Assembly (NCBI GenBank): GCA_945933905.1
Contig: CAMEQX010000040.1
Span: forward strand, 1 to 8,683
Source: an uncultured Clostridia bacterium
GTDB taxonomy: Bacteria > Bacillota > Clostridia > Oscillospirales > Ruminococcaceae
DNA length: 8,683 nt
Reading direction: 5' to 3'
Shown: positions 1 through 5,593 of the stretch, in pieces
Layout of the letters: each line of letters starts with the position of its first letter
Position numbering within the stretch: position 1 is the first letter of the stretch
The notes under the pieces: model-generated
The model's input: the letters and a program-made list of their open reading frames with translations, nothing else
Told to the model about the DNA's origin: nothing
Databases searched by the model: none
Translations under genes and position numbers: made by a program

Positions 1-55
1 CACCCGACGCAAAAAGCACCGCTTCAACCGCCGCCATTCTCTCGCTGAATTTCAT
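1..55 (-). CDS. scpB: Segregation and condensation protein B, N-terminal fragment (runs off window)
   Basis: Only the first 18 codons are inside the window, reading leftward from an ATG at 55-53: MKFSERMAAVEAVLFASG. The AVEAVLFASG stretch matches the opening helix of ScpB winged-helix proteins (typically A-I/V-E-A-I/V-L-F-A-S-G). The ATG overlaps the scpA stop codon as ATGA, which indicates translational coupling. ScpB dimers bind ScpA and complete the Smc-ScpAB condensin, which compacts and resolves chromosomes. The identification rests on the short N-terminal match plus the near-universal scpA-scpB gene order in Firmicutes. Confidence 0.85.
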   Translation of the reverse strand, partial: MKFSERMAAVEAVLFASG

Positions 56-783
56 AAAAGCACCTGCCTTTTATCGGTTCTCGGAGCGTTTTCTTCCCGC
101 AGCGAAACGCTTTCGCCGTCCTCGGAGATGACAATTCTCCCCGCCTTCGACAGCTCCAGCACCGCCAGAAATATCGACACCCTGTAAGAGCGCGGACGCC
201 CCTTGTAAATCTCCGCGAGCGTAACCTTCTGCCGCGAAAGCAAGCTTTTCAGCACAATCACAACTCCCGTGTAAACCGTGACATAGCTCTTCGCCACAAT
301 CGGCGCAAGTGAGCGCGGCGTTTCCGATTTCATTTTCGCACGCTTTGAAACCGCGCTGTAAGCAAACGGGATTTCCTCGGGCTGATGAACGCCGTGATAA
401 GCCGCGTCAACCTCAATTTCCATCGGCTGCCGAACGTAAACCGCGTCCCCTATCCAGCGCTTTTTCAGCTTTTCCGCCATCGTCTTGCAAAGCGCGTACT
501 CGATAAGCGCGCCCTGAAGCTCCTTTTTCATCTTCTCGGCTTCGTCGCGCGGGAGCAGAGCCGCCGATTTTATCAGCACAAGCCGCGCCGCCGCGTCAAG
601 AAATTCCGCAGTAACATCAATGTCCGCCTCGGTCATTCGCTCGAGGTACAGCAAAAACTGGTCGAGAAGCACCGTGATTTCGATGTCCTGAATGTTCAGC
701 TTGTGCTTTTGTATCAGCAGAAGCATCAAATCCAAAGGACCTTCAAATTCAAGGTTTTCAAGTTTGAAATTAAGTTCGGTCAT
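52..783 (-). CDS. scpA: Segregation and condensation protein A (kleisin subunit of Smc-ScpAB)
   Basis: This 243-aa protein has the usual ScpA length. It carries the family signature FEGPLDLMLLLIQKHKLNI near residues 13-31 and the helical segment AEFLDAAARLVLIKSAALLP at about 59-78. A charged linker follows, then a C-terminal winged helix at roughly 175-232 containing VTLAEIYKGRPRSYRVSIFLAVLEL. In the family the N-terminal domain binds the Smc neck, the C-terminal winged helix binds the Smc head, and the middle recruits ScpB, making the asymmetric condensin ring on the nucleoid. The ATG at 783 lies 4 nt after the stop of the M50 protease gene and has only a weak Shine-Dalgarno sequence (AAG within the upstream stop region), so translation is probably coupled. 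The stop overlaps the scpB start by 4 nt. Confidence 0.96.
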   Translation of the reverse strand: MTELNFKLENLEFEGPLDLMLLLIQKHKLNIQDIEITVLLDQFLLYLERMTEADIDVTAEFLDAAARLVLIKSAALLPRDEAEKMKKELQGALIEYALCKTMAEKLKKRWIGDAVYVRQPMEIEVDAAYHGVHQPEEIPFAYSAVSKRAKMKSETPRSLAPIVAKSYVTVYTGVVIVLKSLLSRQKVTLAEIYKGRPRSYRVSIFLAVLELSKAGRIVISEDGESVSLREENAPRTDKRQVLL

Positions 784-787
784 CGTT

Positions 788-1471
788 CTACTTGATAAAA
801 CTCGTGGCGAAGAAGAAAAATTCCATAATCTTGTCGGACAGCCAGCCTATCGGTATCGACGCGTAGCCCGATACAAGCAAAATCAGCAGCACGAGATGGA
901 TTATCTGCCCGTTGCGCTCGACGAAAACAAGCGCCTTTGCGGGAAGGAAGCTCGCCAAGATGTGATACCCGTCAAACGGCGGCACGGGGATAAGGTTGAA
1001 CACGGCAAGAAACGCGTTCAGATTGGCGATATAATACACAATCAGCGCAATCTGCGCCATAACGCTTCCGCCGCCGAACATAACAATCAGCCTGAAAATT
1101 ATCGTGAACAAAAGCGCCATTATGATGTTTGACAGCGGTCCCGCCGCCGAAACCAGCACATTTGCCGTTCTCATCTTCACTTTGGTGCAGCGGCGCAGGT
1201 CAACGGGCGTGGGTTTTGCCCAGCCGATGCTGCACACAAACATCATAATCACTCCAATAAGGTCGATGTGCGCGAACGGATTTAGCGTAAGTCTGCCCCG
1301 CCGCTCCGCCGTGTCATCGCCGAGCCGCTTTGCGACAAACGCGTGCGCGCACTCGTGCACGGGGATACAAATAAACAAAAAAGCAAGCACGCCGAAAACC
1401 GAGATAATAAACAGCTGAAACGGTTCAACGCCTCTGAAATAATCGATAAGATGAAATAATGGGCCTTTCAA
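788..1471 (-). CDS. Site-2 protease family (M50) membrane metallopeptidase
   Basis: With the start chosen here the protein is 227 aa. It has the zinc-metalloprotease motif HECAH (residues 39-43) inside a hydrophobic helix, and the second M50 motif NLIPVPPFDG (159-168), whose Asp167 would be the third zinc ligand. GPLSN at 111-115 and several more membrane segments fit a compact multi-pass intramembrane protease lacking PDZ or CBS domains. This subfamily is often found next to scpAB in Clostridia; its substrate is unknown. The reading frame is open further upstream to a TTG at 1531, but that TTG falls at about the predicted transcription start and has no ribosome binding site. The TTG at 1471 has GGGAGG 5 nt upstream and is preferred. 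It is the first gene of a leftward operon with scpA and scpB. Confidence 0.88.
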   Translation of the reverse strand: MKGPLFHLIDYFRGVEPFQLFIISVFGVLAFLFICIPVHECAHAFVAKRLGDDTAERRGRLTLNPFAHIDLIGVIMMFVCSIGWAKPTPVDLRRCTKVKMRTANVLVSAAGPLSNIIMALLFTIIFRLIVMFGGGSVMAQIALIVYYIANLNAFLAVFNLIPVPPFDGYHILASFLPAKALVFVERNGQIIHLVLLILLVSGYASIPIGWLSDKIMEFFFFATSFIK

Positions 1472-1476
1472 AACTG

Positions 1477-1482
1477 CCTCCC
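1477..1482 (-). promoter_or_regulatory. Shine-Dalgarno deciding the TTG start of the M50 protease
   Basis: On the minus strand this reads GGGAGG, 5 nt before a TTG codon at 1471-1469 that is in frame with the protease. No comparable site precedes the other possible TTG at 1531. A small hairpin (GAGCG, loop of four T, CGCTC; 1498-1511) lies in the leader just upstream. Confidence 0.75.
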
Positions 1483-1536
1483 GTAAAACTAAATCCTGAG
1501 CGAAAACGCTCGTGTATATTTTGATATTCAATGTAT

Positions 1537-1565
1537 ATTATAACACAACATCTGTCCTTTTGCAA
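1537..1565 (-). promoter_or_regulatory. Sigma-A-type promoter of the M50 protease-scpA-scpB operon
   Basis: On the minus strand a TTGCAA -35 box (1565-1560) and a perfect TATAAT -10 box (1542-1537) are separated by 17 bp. The predicted transcription start near 1530 gives a leader of about 60 nt before the TTG start at 1471. It is back to back with the ruvX promoter. Confidence 0.75.
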
Positions 1566-1588
1566 GTGGTTTTGAGGAAAATTTTTTC

Positions 1589-1617
1589 TTGACAAAGACG
1601 GGCGGTTCTGCTATAAT
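1589..1617 (+). promoter_or_regulatory. Consensus sigma-A promoter of ruvX
   Basis: TTGACA at 1589-1594 and TATAAT at 1612-1617 are separated by 17 bp, an exact match to the housekeeping consensus. The predicted start near 1624 leaves a leader of about 25 nt that contains the ruvX Shine-Dalgarno sequence. Confidence 0.9.
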
Positions 1618-1648
1618 ATAATAAGTGTGTCCAAAAAGGAGAGATTTT

Positions 1649-2068
1649 ATGAAAATTATGGCAGTGGATTTCGGCGACAGCAGAACAGGTCTTGCGATTT
1701 GCGACAAGGGAGAAATTCTCGCTTCACCGCTTGCAACCGTGTTTGAGAAGAATTTCGACAAATGCGCGGAAAAAGTCGCGCAGCTTGCCCTTGAAAACAA
1801 GGCACAGATGCTGGTTGTCGGCGACCCCGTGAATATGAATGGCACTCGCGGCGAGCGCTCCGAGAAGTGCTGTACGTTCGCCGAAAAGCTCAAAGAACTC
1901 ACAAATCTGCCCGTTCAGATGTGGGACGAGCGCTCGACGACCGTTTCCGCAATAAACATAATGAACGAGAACAACCGCCGCGGCAAAAAGCGCAAGGAGG
2001 TCCTCGACCAAGCCGCCGCCGCGATTATTCTCGAGAGCTTTCTCGCTTATCGAAAAAATCACTCTTGA
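1649..2068 (+). CDS. ruvX: RuvX/YqgF family pre-16S rRNA nuclease / putative Holliday junction resolvase
   Basis: This 139-aa protein has the usual family length and an RNase H-like fold signature. It opens with MAVDFGDSRTGLA, giving the first acidic catalytic residue at Asp7. It continues with VVGDPVNMNGTRG at about 56-68, MWDERSTT at 91-98 and LDQAAAAIILESFL at 119-132, where Asp120 is the last conserved acidic residue. YqgF proteins process the 5' end of 16S rRNA in E. coli and have also been assigned Holliday junction resolvase activity. The reading frame extends to a GTG at 1625, but that codon sits at the predicted transcription start. The ATG at 1649 has AGGAG 7 nt upstream (1637-1641) and is the likely start. 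No terminator follows; the stop codon lies inside the next promoter. Confidence 0.93.
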   Translation: MKIMAVDFGDSRTGLAICDKGEILASPLATVFEKNFDKCAEKVAQLALENKAQMLVVGDPVNMNGTRGERSEKCCTFAEKLKELTNLPVQMWDERSTTVSAINIMNENNRRGKKRKEVLDQAAAAIILESFLAYRKNHS

Positions 2069-2093
2069 CAATTTAATGCTTTTATGTTATAAT
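2065..2093 (+). promoter_or_regulatory. Consensus promoter of the DAHP synthase gene, overlapping the ruvX stop codon
   Basis: TTGACA (2065-2070) and TATAAT (2088-2093) are spaced by 17 bp, an exact consensus. The -35 box contains the ruvX TGA stop (2066-2068). The predicted start near 2100 gives a leader of about 60 nt. That leader holds a small hairpin GACAG/CTGTC (2129-2133 with 2140-2144) just before the Shine-Dalgarno sequence at 2147-2152, too weak to call a regulatory element. Confidence 0.9.
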
Positions 2094-2159
2094 AGAATAA
2101 AGCGCTGAAAAATGCGTTAATTTTAACCGACAGCAAAGTCTGTCAAAAGGAGAAAAATT

Positions 2160-3191
2160 ATGTCAATGACGTTCAACAGGAAGCATCCCATTCCGAAGGA
2201 AATAAAGGAAATGTACCCGCTGTCCGATGAAATCAAGGCTGTAAAAGCCGAGCGCGACCGCGAAATCGCCGATGTTCTTTCGGGGAAATCCAACAAGTTT
2301 ATCCTGATTATCGGTCCTTGCTCTGCGGATAACGAGGACTCCGTTATAGATTACATCGGCAGACTTGCGCGTGTAAACGAGCAAGTTAAGGACAAGCTTG
2401 TGATTATCCCGAGAATTTACACGGGTAAACCGCGCACAAACGGTATGGGCTACAAGGGAATGCTCCATCAGCCCGACCCCGCAAAGCCCGAGGATATGCT
2501 TGAAGGTATCATCAAAATCCGTGAGCTCCACGCGCGCGCAATCAAGGAAACTCACCTCACCTGCGCGGACGAAATGCTTTACACCGAGAATTATCGCTAC
2601 CTCTCGGATTTGCTGTCCTATGTGGCAATCGGCGCGCGCTCCGTTGAGGACCAGCAGCACCGCCTTGTCGCTTCGGGTATGGAATGCCCCGTTGGTATGA
2701 AAAACCCCACCAGCGGCACGCTTTCGGTTATGTTCAACTCAATTCAGGCGGCTCAGGCGAAGCACACGTTTATTTATCGCGGCTGGGAAGTCGTTTCGGA
2801 CGGAAATCCGCTTGCTCACGCAATCCTTCGCGGCGCTCAGAACAAGCACGGTCAGACTATCCCGAACTATCACTTCGAGGATTTGAAGCTCTGCTGCGAT
2901 ATGTACAGCGAAAAAGGTCTGCAAAATCCCGCGATTATCGTTGACACGAACCACTCGAATTCCGGCAAGCTTTATCTTGAACAGGTGAGAATTGCCAAAG
3001 AGGTTCTGCACTCGATGCGTCACTCGCCCGATACTGTCGGAAAGACTGTCAAGGGCTTGATGATTGAGAGCTATATCGAGGACGGCTGCCAGAAAATCGA
3101 GGAAGGCGTTTACGGAAAATCCATCACCGACCCGTGTCTTGGCTGGGAGAAGAGCGAGAAGCTTATTCTCGAAATCGCCGACTTGCTGTAA
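2160..3191 (+). CDS. aroF: 3-deoxy-7-phosphoheptulonate (DAHP) synthase, type I alpha (AroF/G/H-like)
   Basis: The 343-aa enzyme condenses phosphoenolpyruvate with erythrose 4-phosphate, the committed first step of the shikimate pathway in the cytosol. Substrate and metal motifs line up with E. coli AroG: GPCS with metal ligand Cys54, KPRT at 90-93, GARSVEDQQHR at 158-168, PVGMKNPTSG at 177-186, DTNHSNSGK with His265, MIES with Glu303, and SITDPCLGW with Asp324. The ATG at 2160 has AAGGAG 7 nt upstream; a second in-frame ATG at 2166 is less well placed. It has its own promoter and no clear terminator before the tyrosine T-box leader that begins 8 nt after its stop, so readthrough is likely. 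Which aromatic amino acid inhibits the enzyme cannot be read from the sequence, so the symbol aroF is generic. The neighbouring tyrS unit makes tyrosine plausible but does not prove it. Confidence 0.95.
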   Translation: MSMTFNRKHPIPKEIKEMYPLSDEIKAVKAERDREIADVLSGKSNKFILIIGPCSADNEDSVIDYIGRLARVNEQVKDKLVIIPRIYTGKPRTNGMGYKGMLHQPDPAKPEDMLEGIIKIRELHARAIKETHLTCADEMLYTENYRYLSDLLSYVAIGARSVEDQQHRLVASGMECPVGMKNPTSGTLSVMFNSIQAAQAKHTFIYRGWEVVSDGNPLAHAILRGAQNKHGQTIPNYHFEDLKLCCDMYSEKGLQNPAIIVDTNHSNSGKLYLEQVRIAKEVLHSMRHSPDTVGKTVKGLMIESYIEDGCQKIEEGVYGKSITDPCLGWEKSEKLILEIADLL

Positions 3192-3198
3192 AAAGCAC

Positions 3199-3227
3199 TT
3201 GACAAACTCCCGAAGATATGATATAAT
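3199..3227 (+). promoter_or_regulatory. Consensus promoter of the T-box/tyrS transcription unit
   Basis: TTGACA (3199-3204) and TATAAT (3222-3227) are separated by 17 bp, again an exact consensus. Transcription would start near 3234 and run straight into the T-box leader. Confidence 0.9.
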
Positions 3228-3233
3228 GCTGTT

Positions 3234-3485
3234 AATATCGATATCTCAAAGCGTTGACGGGAACAAAGTAGTCTGCGGGAAATCCTTTTCAGAGAGCTGT
3301 TGGCGGGTGCGAAACAGCGGGAGCCGAAGATGAATTACCTCTCGGAGCGGCGGTGCAAAAGGCTATGCTGAGTAGTTCCGCACGGGTAAGCCCGTTAAAG
3401 CTGTTCAAAGGCGGGAGAGATCCCGTAAATTGAGGTGGTACAGCGGTTTTTCGCCCTCTTGCGTTAAGGCAGGAGGGCGATTTTT
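3234..3485 (+). promoter_or_regulatory. T-box riboswitch, tyrosine type
   Basis: This roughly 250-nt leader has the ordered parts of a T-box element. Stem I contains AGTA (3267-3270), the AGAGAG bulge (3291-3296), and a distal hairpin GCTGTT/AACAGC (3296-3301 with 3313-3318) capped by GGGTGCGA. The specifier region reads GAATTACC, with TAC (Tyr) at 3336-3338, followed by CTCGGAG. Downstream are the hairpin ACGGG/CCCGT (3382-3386 with 3391-3395) and stem III CGGGA/TCCCG (3412-3416 with 3421-3425). The antiterminator has helix GAGG/CCTC (3432-3435 with 3455-3458), a 7-nt bulge TGGTACA (3436-3442) and helix GCGG/TCGC (3443-3446 with 3451-3454). UGGU in the bulge would pair with the ACCA end expected of tRNA-Tyr. 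Uncharged tRNA-Tyr should stabilise the antiterminator and let transcription proceed. The last bulge base is A where the consensus has C. Confidence 0.93.
3452..3485 (+). terminator. T-box intrinsic terminator
   Basis: CGCCCTCTTGC (3452-3462) pairs with GCAGGAGGGCG (3469-3479), an 11-bp stem with one G-U pair, a 6-nt loop and an ATTTTT tail. Its 5' arm includes bases 3452-3458, which the antiterminator needs, so the two structures are mutually exclusive. It is also the first terminator downstream of the DAHP synthase gene. Confidence 0.93.
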
Positions 3486-3502
3486 GCTGAAAGGAGAAGG
3501 CT

Positions 3503-3575
3503 ATGAAAGCCCTAAAAATCGGCGGCTTTTTCCTCGCGGGCGCGATAATTCAAACAGCGTTTTACTTTGCGGAAT
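3503..3575 (+). repeat. Near-identical 5' segment of the tandem paralogues, copy 1 (mate at 3935-4007)
   Basis: These 73 nt differ from 3935-4007 at only two positions, both synonymous (TTT/TTC and ACA/ACG), so the first 24 residues are the same in both proteins. A second shared block is 3710-3748 with 4142-4180 (one difference). A third is 3854-3892 with 4259-4297 (identical, 39 nt). The DNA between these blocks is strongly diverged. This reflects a tandem gene duplication. Confidence 0.92.
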
Positions 3576-3931
3576 CTCTGGTAATTTTCGTGGGATACAA
3601 CGGAGTGATACTCATTGCCTTGATGACAACGGGACTGGGAATTTTTCTCGGCTGTACAGCGCGCAATTTAGCCGAAAAAAAGATGAAAATGTCGCCCGCT
3701 GTCCTCACTATGTGCTATGTCGCGGGAACGCTTGCGGTGATTGCCGCGATGTACTTCAATCTCGATACGAAATATCCTTATCACAACCCCGACAGCACCG
3801 GTCTTGGAAATCTCCCAAATCTCGGGAGAGAAATTGCCTTTGGGATACTTTTTTACACAATTCCCTCTGCCGCTATAAACGCAGTCGTTCAGGTTGTTTT
3901 GTGTGTGAAAAAACGGATTGAGCGGAGGTAA
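3503..3931 (+). CDS. Small four-helix membrane protein of unknown function, copy 1
   Basis: I do not recognise this 142-aa protein. It appears to have four membrane segments, at about 5-32, 34-56, 65-86 and 109-135. Basic stretches at the N terminus (MKALK), between helices 2 and 3 (AEKKMKMSP, 57-65) and at the C terminus (KKRIERR) suggest both ends face the cytoplasm. The loop between helices 3 and 4 (about 87-109) is polar and rich in Asn, Asp, Tyr and Pro, and would be outside. No catalytic motif or signal peptide is visible. The ATG has AAGGAG 6 nt upstream. It is the first gene after the T-box terminator, so expression should rise when tRNA-Tyr is uncharged. A close paralogue starts 3 nt after its stop. 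Transport of tyrosine or a precursor is a guess from context only. Confidence 0.85.
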   Translation: MKALKIGGFFLAGAIIQTAFYFAESLVIFVGYNGVILIALMTTGLGIFLGCTARNLAEKKMKMSPAVLTMCYVAGTLAVIAAMYFNLDTKYPYHNPDSTGLGNLPNLGREIAFGILFYTIPSAAINAVVQVVLCVKKRIERR

Positions 3932-3934
3932 TTT

Positions 3935-4007
3935 ATGAAAGCCCTAAAAATCGGCGGCTTCTTCCTCGCGGGCGCGATAATTCAAACGGCGTTTTACTTT
4001 GCGGAAT
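3935..4007 (+). repeat. Near-identical 5' segment of the tandem paralogues, copy 2 (mate at 3503-3575)
   Basis: This is the second copy of the 73-nt block, with two synonymous differences from the first. It begins exactly at the start codon, while the sequences just upstream (each holding its own ribosome binding site) are different. Confidence 0.92.
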
Positions 4008-4360
4008 ATTTGGGGATTTTCGCGGGATACGGCGGCTTGCTTGCCGCGGCTTCCTTCATCTCTGTTATCGCAGTTGTGCTCGGAAATATGGCGCGCGATT
4101 TAGCCCGAGAAAAGATGAAAATGTCGCCGTTTTTGCTGACAATGTGCTATGTCGCGGGAACGCTTGCGGTAATTGCCGCGCTGTTCATCATTTTCAACAA
4201 CCAAAACATCACCGGTTTTGGAAATCTCGAGATAATTCCTTATCTTGTGGGATTTTTATACACAATTCCCTCTGCCGCTATAAACGCAGTCGTTCAGATT
4301 GTTTTGTGCGTGAGAGAAAAAATAAAACTTAATAAGGAGAAACAAAATGGAACTTTATGA
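3935..4360 (+). CDS. Small four-helix membrane protein of unknown function, copy 2
   Basis: This 141-aa paralogue of the preceding gene has the same predicted four-helix layout, with both ends inside. Residues 1-24, MKMSP (61-65), [15 protein letters not shown] (68-82) and [13 protein letters not shown] (109-121) match copy 1. Helix 2 and the loop between helices 3 and 4 differ, and that loop is 9 residues shorter. The C-terminal tail is longer ([11 protein letters not shown]) because the frame runs 14 nt into tyrS. GGAGG (3924-3928), inside the last codons of copy 1, lies 6 nt before the ATG. Its own Lys-Glu codons AAGGAG (4334-4339) serve as the tyrS ribosome binding site. It shares no clear motif with any family I can name, and the role is unknown. 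Confidence 0.85.
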   Translation: MKALKIGGFFLAGAIIQTAFYFAEYLGIFAGYGGLLAAASFISVIAVVLGNMARDLAREKMKMSPFLLTMCYVAGTLAVIAALFIIFNNQNITGFGNLEIIPYLVGFLYTIPSAAINAVVQIVLCVREKIKLNKEKQNGTL

Positions 4361-5552
4361 CGAACTCGTCCAGCGCGGACTTATCGCGCAGGTAACCGAT
4401 GAAGCTGAAATCAGAAAGATGATTAACGCGGGCAAGGCTACGTTTTATATCGGCTTTGACCCCACGGCAGACTCGCTTCACGTCGGGCATTTTATGGCGC
4501 TTTGCCTGATGAAGCGCTTGCAGATGGCGGGAAACAAGCCGATTGCGCTCTTGGGCGGCGGCACGGGTATGATTGGCGACCCGTCCGGCAAAAGTGATAT
4601 GCGCAAAATGCTCACAAAAGAGGATATCGAGCATAATATCGAGTGCTTCAAGAAGCAGATGAGCCGCTTTATTGACTTTTCCGACGACAAGGCTATTCTC
4701 GTCAACAACGCGGACTGGCTGATGAACCTCAACTATATCGACGTTTTGCGCGAAGTCGGCGCGTGCTTCTCGGTAAACAAAATGCTCACCTTCGAGTGCT
4801 ACAAGCAGAGAATGGAGCGCGGACTCACCTTCCTCGAGTTCAACTATATGATAATGCAGAGCTACGATTTCTATATGCTCTACCAGAAATACGGCTGTAA
4901 TATGCAGTTCGGCGGCGACGACCAGTGGGCGAATATGCTCGGCGGTACGGAGCTTATCCGCAAAAAGCTCGGCAAGGACGCGCACGCAATGACGATTACC
5001 CTCCTCCTCAACAGCGAGGGCAAGAAAATGGGCAAAACCGAAAAGGGCGCGGTTTGGCTTGACGCGGAAAAAACTTCGCCGTATGACTTCTTCCAGTACT
5101 GGAGAAACGTGGCAGACGCGGACGTTATCAAGTGCCTCAAAATGCTGACTTTCCTGCCGATTGAAGAAATCGTTGAAATGGAAAAGTGGGAAGGCTCGCA
5201 GCTCAACAAGGCAAAGGAAATTCTCGCTTTCGAGCTCACGAAGCTGGTTCACGGCGAGGAAGAAGCGAAGAAGGCTCTCGACGGCGCGAAATCGCTTTTC
5301 GGCGGCTCGGGCAACACCGAAAATATGCCGACAGCTGCCGTTGAAGCGGCGGACGGAAAAATCGGAATTCTCGACTTGCTTGTTGCGACAAAGCTTGCTC
5401 CGTCAAAGCGCGAGGCGAGAAATCTCGTTTCGGGAAAGGGAATTGCGGTTGACGACAAAATCATCGAGGACGCAAACGAAATCGTTGATTTGACAAACGA
5501 AATCATTCTCCGCAAGGGCAAAAAGGTTTTCCTCAAGGTCAAGAAAGCGTAA
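4347..5552 (+). CDS. tyrS: Tyrosyl-tRNA synthetase
   Basis: This 401-aa cytosolic class I synthetase charges tRNA-Tyr with tyrosine using ATP. The catalytic domain has the HIGH-type motif HVGH at residues 45-48 (in [12 protein letters not shown]), FGGDDQWAN at 188-196 in the tyrosine/tRNA-binding part, and the KMSKS-type loop KMGKT at 227-231. A C-terminal S4 RNA-binding domain covers about 340-401 ([21 protein letters not shown]). Length and domain order are normal for bacterial TyrRS; GGDDQW replaces the more usual GGSDQW. The ATG has AAGGAG 7 nt upstream, inside the end of the preceding gene, which it overlaps by 14 nt. It is the last gene of the T-box-controlled unit and is followed directly by a terminator. 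Confidence 0.98.
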   Translation: MELYDELVQRGLIAQVTDEAEIRKMINAGKATFYIGFDPTADSLHVGHFMALCLMKRLQMAGNKPIALLGGGTGMIGDPSGKSDMRKMLTKEDIEHNIECFKKQMSRFIDFSDDKAILVNNADWLMNLNYIDVLREVGACFSVNKMLTFECYKQRMERGLTFLEFNYMIMQSYDFYMLYQKYGCNMQFGGDDQWANMLGGTELIRKKLGKDAHAMTITLLLNSEGKKMGKTEKGAVWLDAEKTSPYDFFQYWRNVADADVIKCLKMLTFLPIEEIVEMEKWEGSQLNKAKEILAFELTKLVHGEEEAKKALDGAKSLFGGSGNTENMPTAAVEAADGKIGILDLLVATKLAPSKREARNLVSGKGIAVDDKIIEDANEIVDLTNEIILRKGKKVFLKVKKA

Positions 5553-5593
5553 TAACAAGAGCAGCATCTCGCGGTGCTGCTCTTTTCGTTATT
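5551..5593. terminator. Bidirectional terminator between tyrS and the AraC-family gene
   Basis: AAGAGCAGCA (5557-5566) pairs with TGCTGCTCTT (5575-5584) around an 8-nt loop, followed by T residues on the plus strand. Flanking AATAAC (5551-5556) and GTTATT (5588-5593) can extend the stem. The hairpin overlaps the tyrS stop codon on one side and the stop of the convergent AraC-family gene on the other, so it can serve both. The T tract is better on the plus strand. Confidence 0.88.

Noticed and set aside
692..1132. Plus-strand frames opposite scpA and the M50 protease
   Set aside because: They are antisense to genes with clear family motifs and have no plausible ribosome binding site.
1625..1648. 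GTG start extending RuvX by 8 residues
   Set aside because: The GTG coincides with the predicted transcription start, and MCPKRRDF is not part of the family; the ATG at 1649 has a proper ribosome binding site.
2101..2152. Small hairpins in the DAHP synthase leader (AGCGC/GCGTT, GTTAA/TTAAC, GACAG/CTGTC) as an attenuator or riboswitch
   Set aside because: The stems are 5 bp or less and partly exclusive, there is no terminator T tract and no leader peptide rich in aromatic codons, so this falls short of a regulatory call.
3235..3244. Palindrome ATATCGATAT at the T-box transcription start as an operator
   Set aside because: It is short and AT-rich in an AT-rich promoter zone; nothing else supports a binding site.
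3430..3921. Plus-strand frame of 163 codons overlapping the T-box and copy 1
   Set aside because: It starts inside the antiterminator, crosses the T-box terminator and is in a shifted frame relative to copy 1. Its Ser/Arg/Cys-rich translation is a frame shadow.
4329..5252. Long minus-strand open frame (307 codons) opposite tyrS
   Set aside because: It lies entirely antisense to the highly conserved tyrS, has no ribosome binding site or recognisable motif, and its His/Val/Glu-rich composition is what a mirrored high-GC-third-position gene gives.
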